A DNA stretch of 64,000 nt, from assembly GCF_050003625.1 (NCBI RefSeq), contig NC_134399.1:218482975-218546974 (forward strand). The letters are read 5' to 3'. Position numbers and translations under genes: made by a program. Origin of the DNA: Haematobia irritans. Lineage: Eukaryota > Arthropoda > Insecta > Diptera > Muscidae. Below, in pieces: positions 12,024-22,973 of this stretch (position 1 is the stretch's first letter; each line of letters opens with the position of its first letter). The notes under the pieces were generated by a model that searched no databases, had not been told where the DNA came from, and saw only the letters and a list, made by a program, of their open reading frames with translations.

Positions 12024-12331
12024 TTAGGTTAGGTTAGGTTAGGTTAGGCAAGGTGGCAGCCCGATGTATCAGGCTCACTTAGACTATTCAGTCCATTGTG
12101 ATACCACATTGGTGAACTTCTCTCTTATCACTGAGTGCTACCCGATTCCATGTTAAGATCAATGACAAGGGACCTCCTTTTTATAGCCAAGTCCGAAGGG
12201 CGTTCCACATTGCAGTGAAACCACTTAGAGAAGCTTTGAAACCTCAAAAATGTCACCAGCATTACTGAGGTGGGATAATCCACCGCTGAAAAACTTTTTT
12301 GGTGTTCGGTCGAAGCAGGAATCGAACTACA
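12024..12331 (-). mobile_element. SINE, truncated in the tRNA head
   Basis: The SINE tail appears as (TTAGG)n with four to five perfect units, then the body on the minus strand. It stops at AAGCAGGAATCGAAC, inside box B, so the 5' head is lost. Confidence 0.85.
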
Positions 12332-12403
12332 ATGTCAAAACTTCCAGCAGTAGAGCATGTTGAGATTATAATGAGATTATAATTAGACTCTCTCTTTTCG
12401 ACT

Positions 12404-12584
12404 TCTCTTCTACTATTCAATCCATTGTAATACCACAGTGGTGAATTTCTCTCTTATCACTGAGAGTTGGCCAATAATTGTTAATCTAATCTCAGCCTCT
12501 CATTTCAGAGACAAGTTCACCACAGTTGTTTCACAATGATGTGAATGGTCTTAGTGAGCCTGAAATATTGAACTTTGTCTACAC
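12404..12584. mobile_element. Old SINE fragments in opposite orientations
   Basis: ACTATTCAATCCATTGTAATACCAC with TCTCTTATCACTGAG is minus-strand SINE body. TTCACAATGATGTGAATGGTCTTAGTGAGCC is plus-strand SINE tail, whose last part resumes at about 13658 after an insertion. Confidence 0.6.
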
Positions 12585-13649
12585 CAGAGAACTGCACGAG
12601 TTACATCATTTTTCAATCGCACTCGCTCAGTGACTCGATTTATGTTTATGCTTTTGTTTGGTTCGATGAGCGAGAGTGAACAATGTTGTATTGATCTCGA
12701 TCAAACACTCAGTTCGAATCACTGGTTCCATTCATTTGGATGATCAAACACGCTGTTTGGAATTGAATGAACGAGAGTGAACTTTTGTTTTCAATCGAGT
12801 TTGTTCGGGACATTTGATTGTTCAACGCAAAGATTATAGATAAATTTCCATAAAGGGGAAATGTAATTTTTTTGTTGTTGCCTAAAATTTAACATTGTTT
12901 CATTAAGAAAATTAATTGATACGATTAGCTTTTTAATCAAGACAGAATCATTAAGTCAATGATTGAAAATTTTAAAATGTTTAATTAAAAAATTAATTGA
13001 TACATTTAACTTGTTAATCAAACTCGGAAGTCAATAAAAAATGTGATGTTTTTTTTTATTTTTAACTAAAAATTTATTTCATACAATCAACATCAATTAA
13101 AATTTTAATTTAATCAATTAAAAAATTAGTTGAAATTTGTTAATGAAATCAATTAATTTTTTAATCAAGTATTTTTTTAATAATGATTTTTTTATTAAAA
13201 TAATGATTGATATGATTTCCGTGATTGAATAAAAAAAAAATTTTTTGTGTGTATTTAATGTCACGAAGTATAGAATTAAGTCATAAAACCATATGAAATA
13301 AAAGGATTTTTGTTTTCCAAATCTGCTAATTTATTGAAATTTATGTTGCTTTATTTTATTCAGGCTTGTTCATTTCTATGTTGATAAAATCAAATCAAAC
13401 ACAACAAACAGAAAAATCATACAAATCATGTTCACTGAAATTGAGCGTCCCGTTCGGTATAATCATTCACAACCTCCTAACCAACACAAGCGTATGATTT
13501 GTTTGATTGTAACAAAGTTCTTCAATCAATACATTTTGAAATCACAACATTTTTGTTGTAGTTTGAGCGGGTCGAACGAACTCGTTTTTTCTATGCACAT
13601 GAGTGATTGCATTTGTTTGTTTTTAAGAGATGATTGAGTAGACTTGCAG
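12585..13649 (+). mobile_element. hobo-like hAT MITE inserted in an old SINE tail
   Basis: The left end CAGAGAACTGCA is the same 12-mer I recall as the Drosophila hobo terminal repeat. The right end carries only a partial match (ACTTGCAG). The flanks GTCTACAC (12577-12584) and ATCTACAC (13650-13657) match at 7 of 8 positions, as expected for a hAT 8-bp duplication. Removing the element rejoins a SINE-like tail reading CTACACCTAACCTA. The 1065-bp interior has GCGAGAGTGAAC motifs, no transposase, and a nested AATT-rich MITE. Confidence 0.65.
12850..13256. mobile_element. AATTAATT-rich MITE copy
   Basis: Words such as AAATTAATTGATACGATTA and GTGATTGAATAAAAA, ending TTTTTTGTGTGTA, match the 47088-47642 copy. 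The left end is not clear. Confidence 0.6.
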
Positions 13650-13776
13650 ATCTACACCTAACCTAGTAACCTAATATTATTTTCGAAATAATAAGGTCCA
13701 AATAGTCCGTTGGACCATAAACTGCACCAAACAGTCCCAAGTCAAAGATGGAGAGATTTTTCAATCATATATCTAA

Positions 13777-14308
13777 TAGAGGTGCGCACGTGACACGATA
13801 TTGTCGTGACTCACGAAAATTTTCGTGACTCACGCGTGAATCGTGAGTCACGCTCATGGCAACGGCGTGAGTGTCCGCGAGCGTGATTAACAAACGAAAA
13901 TATCGTGCGTGAGCGTGAGTCACAAAAATAATATCTTCGTGAGTGTGCGTGAGTAAGGTAATACCCTCACGAAAATATTCCCGCTCACCAACATAAAATT
14001 AATTTACAATTTTAGCGACACCTGGGATGTTAAGAATTTAATAACGCTGTCGATTTTAATAATGCTTATGTTTTCAGACACGTTGCTAAGGTAAATTACC
14101 CATAAAATTATTCGTGAGTCACGTCATTTTTCGTGAGTCACGGTATATTTAGTAACTTGCGACATTTTCGTGCGTGAATGTGCGTGAGTACAAATTTTCC
14201 TTTCGTGAGTGTGCATGAGTCCTACCACACAATATCTTGCGTAAGTGTACGTGAGTAAGTTTTTTTCGTCGTGAGGTGTGCACGTGAGTAAACTATTACA
14301 CACCTCTA
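13777..14308. mobile_element. CGTGAGT-rich hAT-like element with perfect 8-bp duplication
   Basis: Ends TAGAGGTGCGCACGTGAC and CACACCTCTA are inverted. ATATCTAA flanks both sides (13769-13776 and 14309-14316). The interior is packed with CGTGAGTCACG-type words. It has no ORF of note. The 8-bp duplication and the TAGAGGTG ends point to a non-autonomous hAT element. A second copy lies at 30013-30498. Confidence 0.78.
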
Positions 14309-14412
14309 ATATCTAATTGACAAATCTATGTTTTCACCAACCCTTCGGGCAAGGACAAAAATTTTATCAGTGTTGATTTAGCCAAGTTATCGGGTTTTAT
14401 TCTTCACATCAC

Positions 14413-14790
14413 TAATTTGTCCACACTGCAAAAATTGTTGTCGTGGGGCCAAAGATTTCGTATCCTTAAAATACGAATACGAATTTTCCTTAGCATGGAA
14501 GGCGCATTTATACATGTTTTTTCCTTGACCAAAAGTCGCTAAACTATCCAATGAAGTCATTTTGTTCTTATAGAAAATTTCGTTTTACTAAGGTCAATTT
14601 GGCTTTAATAATTCTGAAAAATAATTAAACTTAATGAAATCGTCTTTAAATTTGTTGACTTTTTGTATATTGTTTAGAAAGCTAAAAAGCGTTGGAAAAT
14701 AGGAGATTTTTTAACAGTTTTTTTAAGATGTTTTAGTTGCTTGAAACATAGCATAATATTTTATTTGTAGTGGAGTCGAATTTGGAAATT
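14413..14790 (-). mobile_element. Fragment of the CACTG-ended TA MITE
   Basis: CACTGCAAAAATTGTTGTCG, then GGGGCCAAAGATTTCG and CTTAGCATGGAAGGCGCA, are the reverse complement of the right half of the MITE at 26751-27394. Confidence 0.55.
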
Positions 14791-16477
14791 TAAGCTGTCG
14801 TTAATACGTTTTTAGTGGACTTTGATAGTACATAAAGAAACAAGTTGAAAGAAACAAATAAATTAAAATTTGTTTGCTAGAATCAAGTACGCAAAACTCA
14901 AATTTAATAGGGAATTGTGTATTAAAAGTATCCTTACATTTACACAAATCGTTCGTGTCCAACAACAAACCCTTAAAAGTGACCGATACCGAAATATGAG
15001 GATATTCAAAATAACACCTCTTATTGGAAACCATATTATAACAGACGAACAATCCTCAGAACATCTTCGAAGTACTCTTCTCTTTTATATGTAAGATTCA
15101 AATTACTCTCCTATAGGCCTCAACTACTCACAATTGTTCCATTTTGAGTAATGGTATAGTTTATACTTGACAAATGTCCAAGAACAAACCCTTCAAAAGT
15201 GACCGATACCGAAATATGAGGATATTCAAAATAACACCTCTTATTGTAAACCATATTATAACAGACAAACAATACTCAGAGCATCTCCGAATTACTCCTC
15301 TCTTTGTATATGTAAGATTCAAATTGCTCACCTATAGGCAGGCCTCAACTACTCACAATTGCCTCTATTTCCCTATTTATTATGAATGCGTGGTTTTCAT
15401 ATGGCTCTGCCATATAACATATGTAATTTCTCTCTTGCTATATGCATGTGTATGTGTGTTTATGTTTTAATGAATACTGAAGCATTACCCAAGTTGACAT
15501 TTAATTATTTTGCTTTTAGGCTATGTGATGATGATGATGGTCTTTCGTTTGCATTTATGTTAATGGTCACTTGGGTGCCTAGAAAATTCATCTCATTACC
15601 CCAAAAAGCTCATTCAAACTATTCGCAACACAAATATCAACAAAGAAATGACCAACAACAAACATATGAAACACAACTATATGGCGTACAATTCAATTTC
15701 ACTGTCATAAAACCCACGAGCTCATAGCCAAGCATAAAGATCAAAGTTCGTTTAAAGTTCATACTAAGTAGTCTTTGTTGTTCTCTTTTTTTGGGGGTGG
15801 GGTTTTTTTTTTTTTTTTGAATGTTTTAATGAATGGAAAACTTTAAAATGTTTTGGGGATTAAGAGAAAATGTTAAAACATTTTTGGAGAAAAATAAGAA
15901 CTTTTAAAAGAAGATTTTTACAAAATATTTGCAGCGATTATTATGGGAAAAAAGGCTTTAATATTTTATGTTTGTTCTATTAGAAAATTAAGAAAATATT
16001 TTGGAATTAATGTGATGAGGTTTTTTGTGCATTTTATTGCAACCAAATATTTAATAAATATAAAACAATTGTGATGTTGCAAGATTATTTAGCAAAGCAA
16101 ATTATATATTTTATTTCAAAGAATTTCCATTGATATATTTAACACGGTATTCCAGCGAATCATCAATTCAAGAATGACGTCAAGTGAACAATAATACTGC
16201 AAATTAATAGGAAAATAATCACTAACTCAATTATAAGTGCATTTCGTATAAACTGAGAATAAGATTTGACTTGTCATCCCTCATATCGCCATTCAGTATA
16301 ATAAAACAGTATATAAACATCGAAAGGTGGAAATATATGGTGAAGAGAAGGCGAGATTTTTGATAAATTCGATATAAATGGGAGATAAAGCATTTAATCG
16401 TAATCATCCATCAGGGAGAAGAAAGGAAAAGAGATTAGGGGATATGGTATTATGATATTGGTCTGAAGAAAGTTTAT
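14791..16477. other. Unique non-coding stretch with a local duplication
   Basis: No gene is recognised. It holds a two-copy duplication at 14957-15393 and a G5/T17 tract near 15789-15819. ORFs up to 113 codons (15386-15727) have no recognisable domain. Confidence 0.4.
14957..15393 (+). repeat. Two-copy 219-bp tandem duplication
   Basis: GTCCAACAACAAACCC at 14957 recurs as GTCCAAGAACAAACCC at 15176, with GTGACCGATACCGAAATATG and most of the following 150 bp repeated. The copies differ by scattered substitutions, so the event is not very recent. Confidence 0.8.
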
Positions 16478-16884
16478 TTTTAAGTAAGGAAAATCTAAAG
16501 TCAGGTGGGGCCGACTATATTAGACCTCGCATCTATATTCTCGATACCATCTCAAAGGCTTCAAATTCTTTGTTTGTCATATATGAAGGTTTATTGTTTA
16601 TGTTCCCATATACATTTATTTAAATCTGAATCGATTTGGAAAAAAATCAAAATTTTAATCAGCGAAAACAAGTAAGGAAAGACCCAGCACCACTTGGTAG
16701 ATCCACATTTTCGATACCATATCAAATCCGTTAAATATGTTGGGGTGCTATATATAAAGGGTTTTGTTCCATATTTATACATATATTTAAATCTGACCCG
16801 ATATGGATAAAATTTGTTCGACTTCTACAAAATCTATAGACTTAAACTTTAAGTCGGCTGGGGTGGAACAAAATGTTAGTAAAC
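16478..16884 (-). mobile_element. Two truncated family C hairpin ends in series
   Basis: Hairpin-end heads begin near 16481 (AAGTAAGGAAAATCTAAAGT) and 16669 (ACAAGTAAGGAAAGACCCAG). Each is cut by the next head. A third begins at 16885 and continues into a longer element. Confidence 0.7.
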
Positions 16885-17277
16885 AAGTAAGGAAAGTCTA
16901 AAGTCGGGCGGGGCCGACTATATTATACCCTGCACCACTTTGTAGATTTAAATTTTCGATACCATATCACATCCGTCAAATGTCTTTGGGGCTATATATA
17001 AAGGTTTGTCCCAAATGCATACATTTAAATATCACTCGATCTAGACAGAATTTGATAGACTTCTACAAAATCTATAGACTCAAAATTTAAGTCGGCTAAT
17101 GCACTAGGGTGGAACACAATGTTAGTAAAAAATATGGGAAACATTTAAATCTGAAGCAATTTTAAGGAAACTTCGCAAAAGTTTATTTATGATTTATCTC
17201 TCGATATATATGTAGTAGAAGTTTAGGAAAATTACAAACCTTTTTACAAGTTTTCGACTAAGCAGAGGCGATTTTAA
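16885..17277 (-). mobile_element. Family C element, hairpin-end part
   Basis: ACAAGTAAGGAAAGTC and the GTCGGGCGGGGCCGAC hairpin begin the element. It runs to AGCAGAGGCGATTTTAAAA, where a SINE scrap and LINE interrupt it. The remainder continues at 18505. Confidence 0.75.
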
Positions 17278-17322
17278 AATTCAGACTCACTTAGACTATT
17301 CAGTCCATTGTGATACCACACT
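17278..17322 (-). mobile_element. SINE tail scrap
   Basis: CAGACTCACTTAGACTATTCAGTCCATTGTGATACCACA matches the SINE tail on the minus strand. Only about 40 bp remain, joined directly to the LINE 3' end. Confidence 0.65.
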
Positions 17323-17380
17323 AACTAAAAGTACCTATTACATATGGGCACTTCTAGTTTTAACCGTTGAAGCTTCTCGA

Positions 17381-18504
17381 TTATTTTCTTCTGTTGAACC
17401 AACCAGATTGTTCCAAAAACATTAGCAGACTGCTTAAGTTAACGTTTTCCAGGTCCGCCAGTAATCTGAAGCTATATGCCCCTCAAATTTGCTTACGCCT
17501 TACACAAAATGCAGGACACTCACACAAGAGGTGTTTTATTGATTCCTTTTCCTCCGCATCATGACAGCTCATACAATAGTCATTATACTTCGCACCAATA
17601 GTTTTTGCAAAATCGCCTATCAGGCAGCGACCCGTTATAGCAGATATATGGAGTGATATCTGGCGTCTCGAGAACACTAGCATATCTAGTGTGCGGTTTA
17701 AGTTTAAATGGGGCCATATTTGCTTGGTGTCGTTACAACCCTTACAATTCTCCCATCGAACATTTGCCATCATGACAGCCTTCTCACGCAGTAAGAGCTT
17801 GCAGGTAGCCAGAGGCATACCAACAGATTCTAGTTCCCCTGGAATATGTAAGGTAGTTCCTAGCCTTGCTAGCTCATCTGCTTCGCAGTTCCCCGGTATG
17901 TTCCTATGGCCAGGCACCCATATTAGGTGAATATTGTGCTGCTCAGCCATCTCATTGAGAGATTTGCGGCAGTCGATGGCCGTTTTCGAGTTGAAGAACA
18001 TAGAGTCCAAGGATTTTATTGCAGGTTGACTGTCTGAGTATATATTAATGCCAATATTGCTTGGAGCATTACTTCTCAGCCAATTTACAACTTCTCTTAT
18101 TGCCAATATTTCAGTCTGAAAAACACTACAGTGATCAGGTAACCTTTTCGCTATTCGAAGTTCCAGATCTTTAGAATATACTCCGAAACCCACTTGGCCA
18201 TACAATTTGGAGCCATCAGTATAGAAATCTATATATCGTTTATTCGCCGGGGTCCGTGTACACCACGCCTCACTGTTGGGAATTAGAGTCTCAAACTATT
18301 TGTCGAAAAGTGGACTCGCCAAAGTGTAATCCACTACGTTAGGCACATCTGGCATTATTTTGAGGACCGAACTGTGACCGTAACTTTTTTCCGACCACAG
18401 CGATAGCTCACGCAACCGCACAGCCGTTGTTGCAGCTGACTGTTTGGCCAAAATGTCTAACGGCAATAGATGCAGTATGACATTAAGGGAGTTTGTTCCT
18501 GTCT
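17381..18504 (-). pseudogene. Non-LTR retrotransposon ORF2 C-terminus (RNase H and zinc motif), broken
   Basis: The product end of a LINE polyprotein that would copy its own RNA by target-primed reverse transcription. Reading on the minus strand, an upstream segment of about 70 codons precedes YTDGSK, the first RNase H aspartate. Then come FQTEILA (E), YSDSQ (D) and EADELARLG (D), completing the acidic set of type I RNase H. A CX2C-X10-H-X4-C motif (CMSC...H...CECP) follows, typical of LINE C-termini. Two in-frame stops break it: TAG at 18296-18298 and TGA at 17483-17485. The original stop appears to be at 17381-17383. The reverse transcriptase and endonuclease regions are absent, as the 5' side joins family C sequence at 18505. 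RNase H places it in the I/R1/LOA group of LINEs, but I cannot assign a clade. Confidence 0.85.
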
Positions 18505-19326
18505 ACAATGCTAATTCTACTCCCTGTGCAAAATTTCAACTAAATCGGAAAAAAATATTGGCCTCTGTGGTCATATGAGTGTAAATCGGACGAAAGCTAT
18601 ATATGGGAGCTATATATAAATCTGAACCGATTTCAATCAAATTTGGCACGCATAGCTACAATGCTAAAAATACTCCCTGGCTTTTAAGACCATATTAGTC
18701 CATATCGGGCGAAAGATATATATATATATGGGAGCTATATCTAAATCTGAACCGATTTCAATCAAATTTTGCTCACTTGACTATACTACTAATTGTACTC
18801 CTAGTGCAAAATTTCAACCAAATTCGTCCAAAAATCTGGCTTCTGGGACCATATACGCCCATATCAGGCGAAAGATATATATAAGAACCGATTTCAATCA
18901 AATTTTGCACACTTGACTATACGACTAAGTGTTATGCTTGTACAAAATTTCAAGCAAATCGGTGTAAAACTCTGGCTGCTGGGTCCATATTAGTGCATAC
19001 CGGGCGAAAGATATATATGGGAGCTATATCTAAATCTGAACCGATTTCTTCCAAAATCAATAGGGTTCTATTCTGACCCAAATTAGAAACATGTGCTAAA
19101 TTTGAAGGCGATTGGACTTAAATTGCGACATTGACTTTGATCACAAAAATGTGTTCACAGACAGACGGACGGACGGACAGACGGACATGGTTATATCGAC
19201 TCAGGGACCCACCCTGAGCATTATTGCCAAAGACACCATGTGTCTATCTCTTCTCCTTCTGGGTGTTACAAACATATGCACTAACTTATAATACCCTGTT
19301 CCACAGTGTGGCGCAGGGTATACAAA
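18505..19326 (-). mobile_element. Family C element, repeat part and (GTCY)n end
   Basis: Continues the element begun at 16885. It has 153-bp-type repeats (GGGAGCTATATCTAAATCTG), a GACGGACGGACGGACAGACG tract, CACCCTGAGCATTATTGCC and the end TTCCACAGTGTGGCGCAGGG. It is joined directly to a second, headless family C element. Confidence 0.78.
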
Positions 19327-20583
19327 TATGGGAAACATTTAAATCTGAAGCAATTTTAAGGAAACTTCGCAAAAGTTTATTTATGATTTATCGCTCGATA
19401 TATATGTATTTGATGATAAAGAAAATTACAGTCCTTTTTACAAGTTTTCCACTAAGCAGAGGCGATTTTAAAAGGGAAAATGTTGGTATTTTCACCATTC
19501 TTGTCGAAATCAGAAAAACATATATATGGGAGCTATATCTAAATCTGAACGGATTTCAACCAAATTGGGCACACATGGCTACAATGTTAATTCTACTCTC
19601 TATGCAAAATTTCAACTAAATCGGAGTAAAAAATTGGCCTCTGTGGTCATATGAGTGTAAATCGGGCGAAAGCTATATATGGGAGGTATATATAAATCTG
19701 AACCGATTTCAATCAAATTTGGCACGCATAGCTACAATGCTATAACTACTCCCTGTGCAAAATTTTAACCAAATTGGGCCAAAACTCTGGCTATTAGAAC
19801 CATATTAGTCCATATCGGGCGAAAGATATATATGGGAGCTATATCTAAATCTGTACCGATTTCAATCAAATTTTGAACACTTAACTGCACTACTAATTGT
19901 ACTCCTAGTGCAAAATTTCAAACAAATTGAGCCAAAACTCTGGCTTCTAGGACCATATTAGTCCATATCGGGCGAAAGATATATATGGGAGCTATATCTA
20001 AATCTGAATCGATTTCAACCTAATTTGGCACGCATAGCTACAATGCTAAATCTACTCCCTGTGCAAAATTTCAACCACATTGGACCAAAACTCTGGCTTT
20101 TAGGACCATATTAGTCCATATCGGGCGAAAGATATATATGGGAGCTATATCTAAATCTAAACCGATTTCAATCAAATTTTGCACACTTGACTATACGACT
20201 AAGTGTTATGTTTGTACAAAATTTCAAGCAAATCGGTATAAACCTCTGTCTGCTGGGTCCATATTAATGCATATCGGGCGAAAGATATATATGAGAGCAA
20301 TATCTAAATCTGAACCGATTTCTTCCAAAATCAATAGGGTTCTATTCTGACCCAAATTAGGAACATGTGCCAAATTTGAAGGCGATTTGACTTAAATTGC
20401 GACCTAGACTTTGATCACAAAAATGTGTTCACAGACAGACGGACATGGCTATATCGGCTCAGGGACCCACCCTGAGCATTATTGCCAAAGACACCATGTG
20501 TCTATCTCGTCTCCTTCTGGGTGTTACAAACATATACACTAACTTATAATACCCTGTTCCACAGTGTGGCGCAGGGTATAAAA
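19327..20583 (-). mobile_element. Family C element lacking its hairpin end
   Basis: Repeats have period exactly 153: GGGAG (or GAGAG) after TATAT occurs at 19528, 19681, 19834, 19987, 20140 and 20293. The (GTCY)n end matches that of the preceding copy, ending TTCCACAGTGTGGCGCAGGG. The beginning equals the interior of the preceding element, so the hairpin end was lost or the two form a partial tandem. Confidence 0.8.
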
Positions 20584-21232
20584 ATCTATTACTATAAAAT
20601 TTTGGCAAAATTTTCTATAGAAATAAAATTTTGGCAAAATTTTCTATAGAAATAAAATTTTGACTTAAATTTTTATAGAAATAAAATTTTGAAAAAAATT
20701 TTGTGTAACAAACAAAATTTTGCAAAATTTTCTACAGAAATAAAGTTTTGCAAAATATTCTATAGAAACAAAATTTTGATTCAATTTTCCATAGAAATAA
20801 AATTTTGACTAAATTTTCTATAAAAAAAAAAATATTTCTATAGTAATAAAATTTTGAATACATTTTTTTTAGAAATAAAATTTTTATTCGTTTTGTTTGT
20901 TATTGTTGGCTTCTCTTCAAGATAGATGAAGCACGCTCAAAAACAAACCCAGCCAAATACATTCAAATCGATGATTTGAGTTTGGCAAAGGAAAAGAGAT
21001 ATGCTGGCAAATTTGTTTAGGCAGTAGCCGACTATCAAACCCTTTTTCGGGAGGTTCAAGTGTAGTTCACTTTGGGTTGAGTGAATTACCCTAATTTATT
21101 CTGATAATTGGTTGATAGTTTTGCTGCAAGTAGAGGATGCTGATGAGGAATGTGGTAATAAAATTTTGACAAAACTTTTTATAGAAATAACATGTTGACA
21201 AAATTTTCTATAAAAAGCAACTTTGAAAAAAT
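20584..21232 (-). repeat. Small TR29 array, reverse orientation
   Basis: Units read CTATAGAAATAAAATTTTGA from 20586 to 20885. The array resumes at 21163-21232 after a foldback-MITE derivative. Confidence 0.8.
20888..21163. mobile_element. Foldback MITE derivative lacking inverted ends
   Basis: CGTTTTGTTTGTTATTGTTG and the interior words TTATTCTGATAATTGGTTGA and GCAAGTAGAGGATGCTGATG match 5440-5700. The left arm is replaced by unrelated sequence and the right arm is missing. Confidence 0.65.
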
Positions 21233-21487
21233 GTTCTGTCAATATTCCACATATGTATATGGCCTTAGAATAAAATTAAAAAAATAAATTTATATGAGCA
21301 TTAAAATGGATCGATCCAGCCCATCTGCTAGTCTAACATTCTAGGAAACATAAAAAGATAGCCGTAATTGGAAGTTGATTTTCATTTACAATCATGCTAT
21401 ACATTGATCTAATGAATAACGCAGTGGAAACTAATTTGCGTAAAAACTTGCTTAGTTACAAAAATGTGAAATGTTTTAAAAAATTTG

Positions 21488-21558
21488 GTTTAGCCGGAGT
21501 CGGAGTCGAGCAAAATTTTTACAACTCCGACTCCAAGACTCCGGCTCCACAGCCCTGG
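21488..21558 (-). mobile_element. Terminus of another DNA element (CAGGGCTGTGGAG)
   Basis: On the minus strand the sequence begins CAGGGCTGTGGAGCCGGAGT and contains repeated GGAGTC words. Ends of this type occur on hAT elements as I recall them. No partner end is seen. Confidence 0.35.
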
Positions 21559-21561
21559 TCT

Positions 21562-21930
21562 AAAGTCAGATGGGGCCGACTTTATTAGACCCCGCATCTT
21601 TATTCTCGATACCATCTCAAAGGCTTCAAATTCTTTGGGTGTCATATATGAAGGTTTATTGTTTATGTCCCATATACATTTATTTAAATCTGAACCGATT
21701 TGGAAAAAAATAAAAATTGTAATCAGCTAAAACAAGTAAGAAGTATAGGAAAATTGGAGTAACTTTTACATGTTTTCGACGTAGCAGTGGCGATTTAATA
21801 AGGAAAATGTGGGTATTTTGCCCAAATCGGAAAAACATATATATGGAAGCTATATCTAAGTCTAAACCGATTTCAACCAAATTTGACATGCATAGTTACA
21901 ATGTTAATTTTACTCCCTGTGCAAAATTTC
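21562..21930 (-). mobile_element. Family C fragments
   Basis: The hairpin-end head (GATGGGGCCGAC) of the 16481 subtype is cut at AAAACAAGTAAG and joined to interior sequence with TATATATGGAAGCTATATCT. Confidence 0.65.
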
Positions 21931-22079
21931 ACCGGATTTCAATCGGGTTACCTCTGGGGTAACCCCATTTTCACCACATGATTGCCCTCTACGATATCTG
22001 AAAGTTTCAAGTAAATCGGCTCGGTGTTTACGCGGAACATACAAATAAACAAACAAAATTCGGATTTTATATATAGAGA
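21931..22079 (-). mobile_element. Helitron 5'-end fragment
   Basis: TTTCACCACATGATTGCCC, GAAAGTTTCAAGTAAATCGG and CGGATTTTATATATAGA match the 5' end of the Helitron at 35292-37232. Confidence 0.65.
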
Positions 22080-22954
22080 AGATACATTTCTAGGATCATA
22101 TTTAAAAGTTCTTGGCAGTGTTTCTATTTCATCAATTTTGTAAACATGTAAATTGGGGCCACATTTTCTCCAGAAAATTTGTTAACTTTCACTTTGAAAG
22201 TTTTGATATTTATTTCAATTGCTTGGATTTTATCGCTTAAGAAGTCGTTAAGTAATTTTTGAAACATTGTAACATTTGCCATCTTCAAATGAACTCAAAA
22301 GAAAAGTTTTGCGATTACCAAAAGCCTTAATAAGGATGCAAAATATTTCGCAAAATTGACTCACTCCTTTGTCGTTTTATTTGTAGAATTTGAAGTATAC
22401 AAGCTCACCATTCGGGTTCATAATTTACTGCTTGTTTAAGGTTCACAATTTAATGTTCCCAAAATATTTGCATTTCATTAACATTTATTTAAACTTTCTA
22501 TTTGAATTCGTTGTGAACTTAGTTGAAAGCCGGTTTTGTTTTGTTTTTGCAAAGTACATGGACGAAGGAAAAAACTTTCTTTCAGTAATAGAATTTAATA
22601 TTCTTTGAATGTGGGTACTCATTTCAATGATACCAAAGAGATTTGGAAACAAACTAAAAATCAAATTTCAGATGTCTGTATATTTGATAAGAAACAAAAA
22701 ATGGGTTTTCTAATTTGGTTATTTAAGATTTTGGAAAGTTTTTTCAAATATCGACATTTTCATTGTATATAATGCTTTTGTTTTATCCTTTGTAGCTATG
22801 TAAATGATATGCATCGCCAACATTTTAACAAAGGAATTAACGTTTTGCATCGCTTAATTTTAAATACAACAAAAGAGCCAAAGCCAACGTCTGGCTGAAC
22901 GCAATATATTGTGGTGGCATAAAAATCTAAAAATACTAACTTTTGTAGCTCACA
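22080..22954. other. Unique non-coding stretch
   Basis: I see no gene or recognised repeat. The longest ORF (72 codons at 22390-22608) has no domain signature. Confidence 0.4.
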
Positions 22955-22973
22955 AGTATCATCGTGGTACAAT
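22955..22973 (+). mobile_element. First few bases of a SINE split by a transposon
   Basis: CATCGTGGTACAAT matches the SINE start CACCGTGGTGCAAT at 12 of 14 positions. The SINE resumes at 27427 after the 4.5-kb element, with GGTACAAT/GGTGTAAT as the duplicated target. Confidence 0.6.

Noticed and set aside
12024..12048. TTAGG repeats as telomere or interstitial telomere
   Set aside because: They are the 3' tail of a SINE that follows immediately, and the same tail is seen at other SINE copies.
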